Shown in pieces: positions 34,835 through 46,815 of a stretch of 64,000 nt of DNA. Where the stretch lies: positions 750,631-814,630 of the forward strand of contig JAVGVS010000111.1 of NCBI GenBank assembly GCA_032718565.1. The letters are read 5' to 3'. Both the position numbers and the translations under genes were made by a program. The notes beneath the pieces are model-generated. The model was not told the DNA's origin. It did no database searches and worked only from the letters and a program-made list of their open reading frames with translations. Source of the DNA: Distichodus sexfasciatus. Lineage: Eukaryota > Chordata > Actinopteri > Characiformes > Distichodontidae. Numbering within the stretch: the first letter of the stretch is position 1; each line of letters opens with the position of its first letter.

Positions 34835-35745
34835 GTAGAGGTTTATGAGCTAATGCTCTTCCCCTCAAAGGAACATTCTTTATTCTGGCTATTAATAAAA
34901 GACAGGCGTTCTGCAATTGTAGTTGTAAATGAGGTCACTGACCTACTGTGGTGCAAGACCATTTACTGTACAGCCTATGGTGGAAATTCTGTTTAACGAA
35001 AGTTCAGACTCAGAGACAGAGATAAATGATTGTTGAGTTTTTAATAAAGTATTGCTTGCAAGCATAGGTTGCCATCACAGCTGTCATGCGAGATCGAGTG
35101 AGTGCCCCCCCGAACACTCTTTATACATGTGTATTTATAACAAAATCCAGTACAAAAACAGAACACGTAAGCGCCTGGTGCTAGACATATTGCATCAGAA
35201 GATCAGGACGCTTCTTAAAACCATAGATTATCAGGAAGGACAGCTGCTGGTGCAGAATCGAATCTAAGAACTGTTTTCACACTTCTAGAGCTAGAACAAA
35301 CATTTCTTAGAATATGCTAATCAGCACAAAAGGTTACACCAAGGTTATATGTGATCTTGAAGGTGCATCAAGTACAGAAGAACACAAGCTTATCATGACT
35401 TAGCAGATCATGACTTGGCAGAACAAACAATAAATTTCCACTTGTACACACACAGGAATAAATTTTCCATCACAAGCCTTATAATTTAAAAGCAGCATGT
35501 TATATGACATGGAATTTAACTGGCAGCCAGTGGAATGAAGATAGAACTGGGGTGACATGACCATATTTTTTATTTTTAGTAGAGCTGCATTCTGGACTAG
35601 CTGGAGTTTATTTAATGACCTATTTGGACAACTGGAAAATAGGACATTACAGTAATCTAGCCTGGAGGTAATAAACTCATGAACCAATTTCTCTGCATCT
35701 TGAAAGGATAGCATGTTTCTTAATTTGGCTGGTGACATGCATAAA
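34835..35745 (-). pseudogene. Family-A LINE C-terminal part (second copy), split by an LTR
   Basis: The right half (35449-35738) on the minus strand encodes KLRNMLSFQDAEKLVHEFIT, SRLDYCNVLFSSCPNRS and LNKLQLVQNAA. The left half (34835-34966) corresponds to the AFAH-to-LQYVSDL part of the first copy. The LTR at 34967-35448 lies between. Confidence 0.8.
34967..35448 (-). mobile_element. Retrovirus-like solo LTR (antisense)
   Basis: Both ends are inverted: tgtaca, then tggaaattc at the left, and tggaaattt, then tgtaca in reverse complement at the right. On the minus strand there are TATA-like tataaatac and tataaagag near 35120-35139 and an attaaaaac poly(A)-like signal followed by a pyrimidine-rich end. 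No internal region is left. A clean target duplication is not visible. An endogenous-retrovirus LTR is the best guess; a Gypsy LTR is possible. Confidence 0.6.
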
Positions 35746-36290
35746 TGAACATATAAGCTTACAAATCCTATATAAAAAAAAAAAAAACAGAAAGTAGTTG
35801 TTGCCCTGGTTAAGAAGTCTCAAGGCTTGAGGATAGAGCTCTTCGAGGGCCTCTGTTTTGGCCATAAAACTCCTGAAACATTTGCCTGATTTAAGCAGGT
35901 TAAACAGACATCCTGGTTGCTCTGGTCCTGCATCCCCTAGTGTAAATCACAGGCAGAGACTGTGGATCCAATCTCAGCTGAACAAAGTTCAGCTTACCTT
36001 GTTTGAGGGTCCCTTTATTAAAGTCACCCACCACAATGAGTGCTGCATTTGTTACAGGTTATTCTCTAAAGATGGAACATTGGCACGTTTGAAGGTCTTG
36101 TATCCTCCGTCTGTTCCAGATGCAGGCACGTGTCACACAATGTTTTCTTGTTGCTGTAGGACAACACAGCCATGTCCTTTGTTCTTGTCCATACTTGGCA
36201 GAACAGATTGGGTTGAGCGAGTTCAAAAACAAATAGTGGGACACGATTTGAGATGCCTGAAGTGATGCATAAATTCATAAATTACTAAAC
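35746..36290 (-). mobile_element. Probable LINE 3' region (antisense), A-tract beside it
   Basis: On the minus strand atggccaaaacagaggccct resembles the atggccaaaacagagagact of L2-b tails at 19.7 and 54.2 kb. The rest (35900-36290) matches nothing that I recognise. A poly(A) run lies at 35773-35787. Confidence 0.35.
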
Positions 36291-37780
36291 CGTAATGTTG
36301 TGTGGGCATGAAAGACGACAAAAAGTCAATAAAATATTTTATAAAAATACCCATACCCAAACCTACCCACTGCCATACCCAAGCCTACTTTTCTAGTTTG
36401 TTAACCAGCAAATGAATCAAGTGTTAAGTTATTAAAACAGGTATCGGTGAGTCATGTGGAACCAGCAGGTACAATGGTCAGAGAATTCTAATGTGGCGTG
36501 AGGGGTAGGATGCAACAGGTAACTAATACAGAATAAAGTATTAACAGTAGCCTGGCTACGCCACCTAAGAGAATTTCACCCAACAGAGTAGGACGCAATC
36601 CCAGGTTGAGCCTAAGGTCGCTCAGGTTCGAATTCACACTGAGACATGATCTCCACAAAATTTGTACAATATTTATTTTCTTTACATCAAATACCAATGC
36701 TGAAAATCAACAAATAACCTGAGCCTGGGCATACCTCACTGGTACAGGCTGCCCATTGGGTTAACTTACAGCTAAACAAGAAAAGAGGAAAGAGGGTAAC
36801 AAAGGCATAACTTAGGTGGCCCACTTGTGCCTGTATATAATACCACTGAGGGACCGCCCACTAATTAAGATCAACACCGACTGTGAAGCAAGGAGGATGG
36901 TCCAATCTGCTACAATAAGCTCTTCATAAATCCCCAAATTTTGTCATTTTTACAGGCTCTCTAAACTAAAAGATGTGTGAGAGCAGCTCACGCCGTCTCA
37001 TTTGCTGCGAGGTCTTGAGTTGTCTTTGTACGCGACATGATCCAAAAAAGAGTCTTGAGTCTTGAATTGCCTTTTGCTGTCTTTTCTTTACTACAGTTCA
37101 AAGTTTACAAGCAAAAGATGAATCCCTAAGACTACAAAGATACTTTACTTTACGTGGCGTTACGTGACGGTCAAAAAACTGTAACGCTCCTGAGCTCTCA
37201 GCTCTATCACATTCAATGTGAAACTAGTTCCTTTACATTCTTGTATCATATATATTTTAGGATCCAATCAGATTATGACACGTAAGGCACGTATTACTTC
37301 TATTGTTACACACTAGTACATTTTATGTGTATACGTATTAATACAATTCTATTACGTAACACCGTACATGGAAAGTTATAGAAAGTTCCAGAAACATTAT
37401 ATCTCCACTTTCTGTTGCAAATAGCTATGAAATATTAAACCCAAATATTCGTACATTCATGCACACAAAATGGCTCCAACATATGTCATAGAACAAGTAT
37501 CAGTTTTCATCTCCATCTGCATCTCCTGATGGAAAGTGCTTGAAACCTGTTACAGAGGCTAACATGTCTCATGCTTTTCCATGATAGTGTTCTACTATCA
37601 AGGATGAAGGATGACATTTACTGTTTTTTCCTGACTACGGCACGCACCAAGATGTTGCGCTTGCTCTGTACTGAGCAGCAGCAGGTCCAGATAGCTCACG
37701 GAGGGTGCGTTTTTTAAAATGTAATGTTTATGTTGTTTTATGAGCGTGGTTATGGGTAATCCAACAAGTGCACTACTTTA
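36291..37780. other. No gene recognised; possible LINE tail near 37 kb
   Basis: Sequence at 36960-37065 (gacatgatccaaaaaagag, then repeated gtcttga) resembles a LINE tail. Elsewhere I see no family and no convincing coding frame. Confidence 0.4.
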
Positions 37781-38123
37781 GGTGAGGTGAAGGCAGAGCT
37801 TAGAAGACCAGGGAATCCAGGGAAAGCAGCAGGGCCAGCCGCGGTGTGTTCAAGACTCCTGAAGGACTATGCAGTCCAGCTAGCTGAGCCCCTTCAGTGG
37901 CTATTTAACATGAATCTACAATTAGGCATGGTTGCTGTGCTGTGGAAAACACCCTGTCTTATACCAGTACCCAGGCAGACCTATTGAGTTAAATCATTAC
38001 CGCCTTTTTGATTTCTCAAGTGCTTTTAACACCATCCAGCCCCCCCTATTGAGAGACAGTATGGAGTGGATGGTGGTGGATCCATTCCTTTTGACCTGGG
38101 TAACAACCTACCTTACAGAATGA
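37781..38123 (+). pseudogene. LINE RT fragment with internal deletion
   Basis: Frame 37787-37987 reads VKAEL-like KAELRRPGNPGKAAGPAAV and AVQLAEPLQWLFNMNLQLG, then LWKTPCLIPVP. After LNHYR (normally NDYRPV) it jumps at about 38010 straight to FDFSSAFNTIQPPLLRD and WVTTYLTE (frame 37932-38123). The part between these RT motifs, usually several tens of residues, is missing. The family is L2/Rex1-like; I cannot separate them. Confidence 0.75.
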
Positions 38124-38330
38124 CCTCTGTCGGGCCTTTCTCTTTCAATTTTCCATTGTTTTTCGATTCACTTTAATGTTTCTAGTAATTTGTTTCAGTT
38201 TTATGTGGTGAATGATGTTGGACTGAAACTAGAAAGCCCCCAGGTTGGAGATTTAATATTACTCTCTTGCAGAACAAAAGATTTCTCACTGAATTTAAAG
38301 CAGGACTAAATCACTTCCTGGGGCAGTTGG

Positions 38331-38410
38331 TGGCATAACGGTAGGGTGTTTGCCCCACGATTAGAAGGTTACAGGTTTGAATCCTGTGTTAGTATGGATG
38401 GCAACAAAAG
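38331..38410 (+). mobile_element. tRNA-derived SINE head
   Basis: gggcagttggtggcataacg gives the A box and ggtttgaatcc at 38374-38384 a nearly canonical B box, about 33 bases apart. Related to the SINE heads at 25.4 and 31.5 kb. Not a complete tRNA fold. Confidence 0.65.
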
Positions 38411-38864
38411 GTTTTATACAGAACTTTTCTCTCTCCTTCTCATCCCATTTACATGAAATTATTTACTATAAAATAAATTGGGTGATTGGGTGAAAATGAA
38501 ATTATTCCTATAAAATCAGACTTAACTTATTTAAGGTGATAAAGTGTAATTACAAAAAAATATTCAAAGATGTTCAGCTAGACTTGGCTAACTTGAGTAA
38601 AATGTCAGGTTCTTTACAAACTAGAATCTCTGTAATATAGATGAATATCCTGCTTCAAATTAATTGTATTAACATGATGCTCTCACTGACACCTCCGACC
38701 AACTTTTGGAAAAGGGTAGATAAGCTTATATGTTAGGGTAGATAAGTTTATATGGGATGGGAAGCACCCTAGAATACCTTTCTGCACTTTACAACATACC
38801 AAATCTCATGGGTGACTCTCACTGCCGAATTTCAAATTGTACCAGCAAGCTTTTAAGTTATAAC

Positions 38865-39113
38865 TAGGGATGCACTGATACCATTTGTTTGAGACAGAGT
38901 ACGAGTACTGATATTTATTTTTGAGTATTCACCAATACCGAGTACCGATACCTGTGTAGGTCTGTTATTCTTAACAATGACAATAATAGTAGGATTTTTT
39001 TTTAGAAGTTTTTTTTTCCAATATCAATGTCATTTTATAAAATAAATGATACTATTTTTTTATCCATTTATTTGTTCTATAAGTATAAACACATCGGTAT
39101 CGGTGCATCCCTA
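38865..39113. mobile_element. hAT MITE with perfect 8-bp target duplication
   Basis: TIRs tagggatgcactgatacc and ggtatcggtgcatcccta are inverted. GTTATAAC precedes (38857-38864) and follows (39114-39121). 249 bp, no coding frame. The taggg start and 8-bp duplication are hAT hallmarks. Confidence 0.95.
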
Positions 39114-39406
39114 GTTATAACCGTTGAAAACATTAACCTCCTGAGAAGAGACTGAGGAACTCCTTATTCATCCCATAAGGCTTCAAGATGTATTATTCTC
39201 TACTTTGGCTAATAAAAATGCTTGACTGACTTTAGTCCCATAACAGATTATACAATAAAAATTTCAGAAGAGTAGAAAAACAGGTTAAATGTGACATAAG
39301 AGCACACTTTAGAACATCTCTCTGGAATAATCATGGTCTGACTTCTGGAAAAAGGTCTTTTCAGTCCCAGTCATGGGCCTCTTGTGGTATTCATACACTT
39401 GGGGAT

Positions 39407-39816
39407 TGTGAGAGCCCGGCCCAGACCCAGGGAGGAGTCTCCCTCATCAGACTCCAGCTCCAGATCTTCACAGCAACCTCAACTCACCAGATCTACGTCA
39501 CCAGAGTATTAGCCTATCATAGACGAATTACCAATATTTAAAGACCCCTAGTTACAACAGTTCTTTGCGAAGTATTGCTATGCCTAGTGGTACATTCCGA
39601 GCGTTCCTGTTGTTTGCCTGTCTCCATTTTGACCCTTGCTTGCTGTATTTGGATTACCCCTCTGCCTCTGGCGATTCAGATTTGTTTGCACCGCGGACTG
39701 TGTTTTCTGGTTTTGAACTGTGCTTTAATAAACCCTCGGTTTTTCATCAAATTGATCCTGTGCCTGCAACCTGGTTTTGTCGACTCTGCGTTTAGGTTCA
39801 CCTGCCTGCCATTACA
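39407..39816 (+). mobile_element. Solo LTR with perfect 5-bp target duplication
   Basis: Starts tgtgagagcccgg, ends cctgccattaca. GGGAT on both sides (39402-39406, 39817-39821). A TATA-like tatttaaag near 39535 and a ctttaataaaccc near 39724 fix the plus orientation. A diverged relative starts at 63705. The open frames in it (39565-39874) are not genes. Confidence 0.92.
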
Positions 39817-40545
39817 GGGATATATATGGCTCAAACAGACTTTTGAGTTTTCAAGTTCTTTGTCAACTTTATGATACTCCCAAATCCTCATTTTTTCTTT
39901 ATCTACAATTACGGTCAGCATTGCATGCCTATGGGGTAGCATGGAAGACAAAAGTGCAGATCCACCCAGTTATTAAACTGTAACTGATCTCTTTGTTGAG
40001 GATTTGTCACCTTTTTTTTAATCAGTGGCTGTCAGAGACAAACTACTCTTGCATTAATATACAAACTAAATGGGAAAGATATTTAGCAACAGACTTGTTA
40101 GATTGGGAAGGGATATGGGATAATGTTTTTAATGGATCAGAAAACCCAATCACCAACTGATTCAATTAAAATTCTGTCATAGGGCACTGGACACCAATTG
40201 ATAGGTTAGCAAACAATCAGCTTGAATTGCAGTCTATGCCATAAAGATATTCCAGGCACATTTAAACACATGGTTTGGGACTGTGGGGAAGTTCAATCTT
40301 TTTGGAGAGAGGCAACTTTTATTTTGTCTGAATTATTAGAGATGGGCATTCCTCTACAACCAAGATTATTGTTGCTTAATGATGACTCAGAGATTGAATG
40401 TACTGAGAAACAAAGGAAAGCCTGGCTTGCTGGTTTTACAGCAGTGAAAGAACGTGCTCTCAATAATGTTCTCTCATTAATGTAGGTTTTTGTTTGTTTT
40501 TGTTTTAATTTTCTTTTTGTATTTTTTTTTATAAATAAAAACATG

Positions 40546-42400
40546 AATTCAAAAAACAGGTATGGGTCAGTTAATAAAAAAGGCTACTAAAGATTATCAT
40601 ATGTATATGTGACAGGTCTAGGCCAAATAATTTTGCTCTATGGAATATATGTCGTTGGTATGAGAATTCAGCACATTAAAAAAAATCAAAAAATTCAGAA
40701 ACCTCACTGACTAATACTATTGTGCTTCACTGTAAAAACTCATCACCATCAACTAAGTGAGCCAGTCTGCTAGCCACTATAAACTTTTCCCAGGGGAAAG
40801 TTCACTTTCAAGCAGACGCAATATGCACTGAGGTTGGATTCTCAGACAACATTCAGGAATGTGTATGCAAATGTGTCCTGGATCACACTGAAGGACCATT
40901 GACTCAAAAACAGAGGAACATACTCATTTGCATGCAAACATCATGTAAAAGTGTAACAGGACAGGAAGTGCATTGTTTTCTTCTGCCAATAAAAAAAAAA
41001 CGAGGAACTTGGTCTCAGCAAATGAAAATGATGCACCTGTTTATTTGCATATGGAGTGAGGGTGTTAGATCTGATCCCAATTGGTCATCTATGGACACAC
41101 ATTCTAATACCAGAGGTCAACTTCTTATTTTTATCCAGTAGTACTGGTATTGGGCCGAGGTTGATTCACAACACAAAGGGATCCTGACAGAAGAGGAGTG
41201 ATAGACAAAACTGTAAGGCTTAGGACACATTCACTGTAGAAGTGCTGTGCACAGTTGAGTTCTGGTTTGGGGGCTGGATTACTTGTTTTTCTTGAAATGA
41301 CTTGTATCTGGATTTAAGATGAAGCCAGTTGCGCAGCAACCAGATTTTTAAACCAAAATGATAATTTCCCCAACTGATACGTTTTAACTCATACAATCTT
41401 TGACTGTAAGGTTTTAGAGCAGATGTTTATGTGAATGTAACTGGTCTCCCAATACTGTTCTTCTATACTCAAATATTTGATGATTAAATGTTGACTAATT
41501 TACTTTTGCTGCAGAATTCGTACTGTCATAATATATATTAACATAAACAAAGGTCCTGGTATAATTTGCAGAAGGCAGTCAAGCAAAGAAACAATATGGG
41601 ATTAAACTATGACCATACTTTGGGAACTATAATTCTCATCTCTTAGGAAAGGTTACACTGCTTTTAGTAACATTCCTGCCTTATTACTTGACAAGCGTAA
41701 AATTAATCTCAAGAATTTGGGAGCCTCTCTGAGGCTGAATTTCCACTCCAAGTGACAGCTGTAGACATGAGCACAATTTCAATGAAAGACCTTACTGTAA
41801 GATACCAGGAAAATACCAGCACTACATGTTAACAGGTAATAGAGATAAGAGATAACTTCAAACGTTCATATTACTTCTCCGTTCTCAGATTCACAGGTTA
41901 AAGTTGATTCCAGGATCAGATGTTTTCTGACACTTTTTCATATACTTTATATTTATTTTCTTATACTCACTCAAATGTACAATAGAGATTCAGACATTCA
42001 GAGGAAGCAAAAACGTTTTGGTGAGGGAGTAGAAAAAGTCATCAATTGTTACCGCTGCACTGTACAACAATGGGTTAGTTGAACTGCTTAGAACGCTATG
42101 TAACAGAACTGTCAAGAAATCATCTAATAATCAGCATCTAAAGTTGTATAATCTTCCTGTACTACACTTCATTTACGCTGCTCATTGCCTAAGGAGGGAG
42201 GTGCCATTAAAGACAGATATCACCCTATACACAGCTTCTTCACTTTATGGCCGAAAAGCATTTTTTTGCAACAAAAAAATTTGCCACCCACAAATCCTAC
42301 TCTAGAGACATATTATTTACACAATCTCTAAGAGCATCACACAATCCACAAATTTATAAAACATGCAAATATATGCAAAAAGTGCAAAATTTGTACACAA
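40546..42400. other. No gene recognised
   Basis: No repeat edge or protein motif is visible. The plus-strand 80-codon frame at 40899-41141 is unlike any family I know. Confidence 0.4.
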
Positions 42401-42520
42401 AAACAACTCCTGCCTGGCCCTGCGGTGTGTGGGCACCTGCCCAGGGTTGATTCCCATAGTTCCCAGGCTAGACTCCAATCCCCTGATAGGGCTTAAGCGG
42501 TTTGGATAATGAATGAATGA
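42401..42520 (+). repeat. 3' half of a common fish repeat
   Basis: gtgtgtgggcacctgccca, ccaggctagactccaatccc and ataatgaatgaatga are degenerate forms of a very common fish repeat whose other half is seen at 63.06 kb. Confidence 0.5.
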
Positions 42521-42539
42521 GCTCCCACCTGTCTGTCTG

Positions 42540-42625
42540 ACCTGCAGACATCAGGCAAACAAGTCAAAACGGAGAAAAAATGGAGAGTCAGGAGGAGCCT
42601 CTATCCTCATGCCACCGGAACTGTT
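42540..42625 (+). mobile_element. L2-b type 3' fragment
   Basis: cagacatcaggcaaacaa and gagagtcaggaggagcctct correspond to the region before the tail of the L2 at 54.2 kb. Confidence 0.5.
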
Positions 42626-42659
42626 CTTTTTTTTTTGGCCCGCCACACCCCCCCTCTTC

Positions 42660-44991
42660 GGAGGACAACTTTATTCATTTATTTGTTTTGTTTTGTTATT
42701 TTTATATCATTCATTTAGTTTGTTTCAGTAGTAAACTTAGATCTGATGGGGGGAGAGGGAATGGAGAAAGACAGAGAAGAGAGAGAGAAAGAGAAGAGAA
42801 ACAGTGCTGAAAGAGATAGAGAAAGGATAGGAAAGGAAGTGAAAATTTCATCGGGCAGCTGCTGCATCTGTGGCGTAGAATAGCGTCGCACCAACTTCCG
42901 CATCTGAAAAACAAAATCCAAACACACACAAAAAACACACAAACCACTGGCAACACTATGGTAACGCAACAGGTAATACACATGTGTGTGTATACATGCA
43001 TATACTGTAAGTACATGTGTGTTGATGCGTGTGTATGGGTACCTATATGTTGACCCGCATGTGCATATGAATATAAGTATGTGCGCACACGTGTGTCTGA
43101 CTGTGTGCATGACTGTCACAAAATGATTTATAATGAGGGTGGAAGGCCACAACAATCAATGCCGGACCACCGTCCAAGGAAGACCTGAAAGCCACAGAGT
43201 TCACCGGGACCCAGCTATCCCCTCAGCGGCCAGGGGACCCAGGCCCCATGCCACAGGAAGGCTGCACATCTGCCCCAAAAGGTGAAGGGGGAGGGGCCCC
43301 AGACATGGACCAGCCCATGAGTGCAAGGCAAGAGCCCCCTGATGACCAGAGATGGCAGCACATGGGCCCCCGCCAGGGGCCGACCATGTGGGCAGGGACT
43401 GAACACGAGATCCAGGACCCTGCGAGCCCAGGAGCCACCCGGCCACCAGACAGGAGCCCCGCAGGCCCCAGGAAGGTCTACGCCGCCCCCGGCCGCACCC
43501 CCCCAGGGGGCAGACTGACATCGGCCAGATGCCCCAGGAGCCACCAGGCGCCCCAGCCCCCACGGGGAAGCCTGCCACGAAGAGTATCAGGGAAGGAGGG
43601 GCTACCCCCTCTGCCCCCTCTACCCTTCAACCATCCAGGAGCCTGCCCCCTCACTCACTCACTCACGCACACATGCACACTCACACGCACATGCACACAC
43701 ATGCATGCACATGCACACGCACACATGCACACGCACGCACACACACACATGCACACACCCCCGCCCATATCTCCGAGGACCAGCCGTGGATGCACTGGAT
43801 AGTATCGAGTGAGTGTCCCCAGACAATGTTACCAACCCCCCATCAGAGGGCGTCAGGGATCGGCAGCGTCCCAGGAATGCAGCTGACCCCATCTCCAGGC
43901 CCGTCCACCAGCCCCCACTGCCCCTGGCAGGGAGCAGGGGATTTCCCCCCCCCCTTTCTCCCTTTCTTTTACTTTTTTAAATATAGGCCCCCCCACCTCA
44001 GGTATTGGGTATGACAATGTGTATGAAACTAAAGTGCAATTAAATTTCATATGTGGGGGTCATATGTGGGGCAGAACTGCCACCCCCAAAGGCAGCAGGT
44101 CGCCCCACTTGTCCCCCAAGCCCTAAATGTCTAAAGTGTAATTAAAAAGAAGGGGAATGGAGCTATGCTACCTATTCACCCTCCAAGGCCCTACCAGTAT
44201 GTTATTGAGATGTGATGTGTTATGAGTGCAATGACTGAAGTGCAGTTAAAAACAGTTGGGGAGTAAGTGTGTGTAGATTGTGATGTTGGTGGTTGGGGGG
44301 CGGGCGCACTTAGGCCAAGAATGATAAAATGAAATAAATTAGGCATCCCTACTCCCTGCGGCAGAGCGGCAGACACCGAGCGACACGTGCCTGGAAGTGC
44401 AGGGACAGCATCGGGGGCACCGCAGATCCCCAAGAGCAGTGTCCACACAACTCCGGGGTGGGGGGCTGGGACCTCGACTGTGAGCAGCCCTGTTGATGTG
44501 CCAAGTGCACGGACGCATACACACACACCCAGCACACACGCACCCACAACCATCCCTGCCCACATCCACCGGCACTCCCCAAGGAGCTCAGGCACACCGT
44601 AGCCCCAGGCCGCCAGCCGAAAGCCGGCCCGCCCCCCAGAAAGGGCACGCCCGGTGGAATGCACCCCCCCCCAGGACGGGTGAGAGGCCCAGGGAGCTAG
44701 CCGCCACCAGGCACCAGGGCGCGGACCACGCATTCCAGCCCACACCAGCGAGGCCCAGCCACCAAGCCAGGGCCAGTACCCACCACCAAAGGCTGCTAGT
44801 AGCCCCCGCCCGCATCCACCGTCCGCCCACCGTGGTCCCCCATCTCCAACCGCCCCGGGCTGACCCGCAGCCAGTCCGCACCAACAACCAAGCCCCCCAG
44901 CCCCCCGGGACCAACGGAGATCCCATGCCTTCCAAGCTCCCCGGCCCACCAAGGGCTGCTTGGGACAGCAAATCGTGACCCATCACCCCCA
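42660..44991 (-). mobile_element. 3' UTR-like region of an antisense L1, very GC-rich
   Basis: The end of the L1 ORF2 at about 44990 is followed on the minus strand by 1.8 kb of G-rich DNA, then a pyrimidine-rich part (42740-42850), and ends in ataaaaataacaaaacaaaa near 42700. No LINE or host protein is visible. The numerous long frames on both strands (for example 43248-43802, 44191-44952) are low-complexity Pro, Gly and Arg translations and follow from composition. I infer that it is L1 3' UTR; a separate insertion is possible. Confidence 0.45.
43660..43760. repeat. CA-rich tract with cacatgcacac units
   Basis: Tandem variants of cacacatgcacacgcacg. Confidence 0.9.
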
Positions 44992-46640
44992 CTATGTAAT
45001 GAGATCAATCACTGTGGACCCGAGGCAATGGAAGTTATCAAATTGATTCCTAGAGGAGGCAGACACTCTCCCCATGCTAATGTAGTCCAACAGGAGACTC
45101 CTGTAATGATTAATTCTCAAATAATTTTTTGATTTCCAATTTACAAGAATAGTTTTCTTAGCAACGCAGATAGCAGTGAGAATCGTATGTGCTGAAATCC
45201 CCTCCAAATCAATATTGCTTAAGTCGCCTAGCATATATAGCTTCGGGGAAGCTGGAACATTATTCCCTAAACATATTGATAAGTCTTCACATACCCCCTG
45301 CCAAAACCTTTGAACGGGTGTACATTCCTACATGGCATGCATATAGTTGTCTGGTGCGTTACGTGTGCAATGAGAGCAGATGTTAGAGTCTGTAAGACCC
45401 ATCCCGAACATCCTTTGTCCCGTGTAATGTGTTCTGTGGAGAGTTTTGTAATGTATGAGTTGTAAATTGGTATTTTTTATTATTCTGAAAGTATTTAAAC
45501 ATATTTGTGCCCAGATATTCTGGTCTAATTTAGTAGATAAATCTATTTTTGTCGTTGGAAGGGAGATAGAATCATCCATATTTAACAATGATCTATATAT
45601 CTTTGACAGTAATTTAAAGGTGGAAAAATTCATGAATTCAGTCACCCTTGCGGGTAATTGTAGATTCAATTCATTATATATGTATTTAGCTTGTATTATG
45701 GATTTGAGCTGTTGATATTCTAGAAACTTAGTACTATAAATACTGTACTGTAATGTTAGATCTTGGAATGGGATAAAATTTCCACCCCAAATAATATGTT
45801 CTAGATACCTTATGCCTTTGTCTTTCCATACTGTGAAATTTATCATTTTTTTATTTAGTAGGATGTCAGGATTGTTCCAGATGGGTGTACGGTTGCATGG
45901 GGTAAGTGAAGACTTAGTTATTTTGAGAAATTCCCACCAGGCTGTCAGAGAGGTAATGATATTAACGCTGTGAAAACATTTATGCTGTTTAATGCTGGAG
46001 CTGATAAATGGCAGATCAGAAATTTCTAGATTATCACAGAGTGTTTTTTCCACACTCAGCCATGATGTGTCTAGAGGGCTGTGGTTAATCTATTTCAAAA
46101 TATATTGCAATCTATTGGCAAGAAAGTAATAACAGAAATTTGATAACAAGCATGGTCTTCCACCGCAAAAGATCGTCCTCTATAGTTTTCAGGAGTGGAA
46201 TGTAATTTAATTTTGGCAAGTCTGAGAGCCTGGGGGAAATATGTTTACCTAAATATTTAATATTTCCTGATTGTAATTTAGTGAAAGATGCGTTTTGAAA
46301 AGCACAGTTTATGGGCAAAACTGTACATTTTAACCAATTGATGGAATACTCAGAAATTGCTGAAAATGTTTCTATATTTGAGATTGTATGAGACAAAGAG
46401 GATTGCGAGTCCTGAAGAAAAAGGAGAACATCATCTGCATAGAGGTTTATCTTGTGATGGATATCTTTAGTTTGAATACCTTTAATATGAGTGTTTTGTC
46501 TAATAGTGGCTGCTAATGGTTCAATAAAAATGGCAAAAAGTGCGGGAGATAGTGGACAGCCTTGCCTTGTGCCTCTCTGAAGTTGAAAGCTTGGTGAAGT
46601 CTGATCATCTGTCCTGTCCTGAATCAGAACTGTTCTTAGT
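44992..46640 (-). pseudogene. L1-clade LINE ORF2, RT to C-terminus (antisense)
   Basis: From 46640 downward the minus strand gives LIQDRTDDQTSPSFQLQ, RGTRQGCPLSPALFAIFIEP and INLYADDVLLFLQDSQ, with the catalytic YADD at 46430-46441. Next come YSINWLKCTVLPIN and KYLGKHISPRLSDLPKLNY (frame 46112-46396). The frame 45328-46053 continues with the C-terminal domain ending GMGLTDSNICSHCTRNAPDN, the Cys knuckle, and 44992-45234 adds the last part. Two or three frameshifts and stops separate them. The order is complete from mid-RT to the end; the endonuclease is missing. Confidence 0.92.
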
Positions 46641-46665
46641 AATAATAATAATAATAATTTTTATT
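46641..46665. repeat. (AAT)n microsatellite
   Basis: Seven aat units at the broken 5' side of the L1. Confidence 0.85.
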
Positions 46666-46714
46666 TTTAGATTAAAAAAACATAATATTTAAAAACTTCT
46701 AATCTTTTTGTAAA

Positions 46715-46815
46715 TTACAACATTATTTGTCACAGTCTTAGGAATGAATCAGGGTGCATTTCACTACAGGTTATACTTAACTATGCATGTGACAAATAAA
46801 GAATATTGAATCAAA
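46715..46815 (+). mobile_element. LINE 3' tail
   Basis: aatcagggtgcatttcacta, tatgcatgtgacaaataaag and aatattgaatc form an L2-type tail. No coding part. Confidence 0.6.

Larger units (their letters stand above)
38640..40545 (+). pseudogene. L1-clade LINE, ORF2 C-terminal region, carrying two insertions
   Basis: Translation gives NFWKRVDKLI and a frame-broken LPNFKLYQQAFKL before 38856, then NNHGLTSGKRSF and GIHTLGD near 39330-39400, then LLSFQVLCQLYDTPKSSFF and YLQLRSALHAYGVAW near 39840-39950. It ends with CSLCHKDIPGTFKHMVWDC (frame 40222-40485), the Cys-His knuckle at the C-terminus of fish L1 ORF2. The tail ends in ataaataaaaac. The endonuclease and RT are absent, as expected of a 5'-truncated insertion. 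Confidence 0.85.

Noticed and set aside
43201..44992. Many overlapping frames of 70-250 codons, rich in Pro, Gly, Arg and His
   Set aside because: The GC-rich low-complexity DNA lacks stop codons by composition; no domain is visible and frames are open on both strands.
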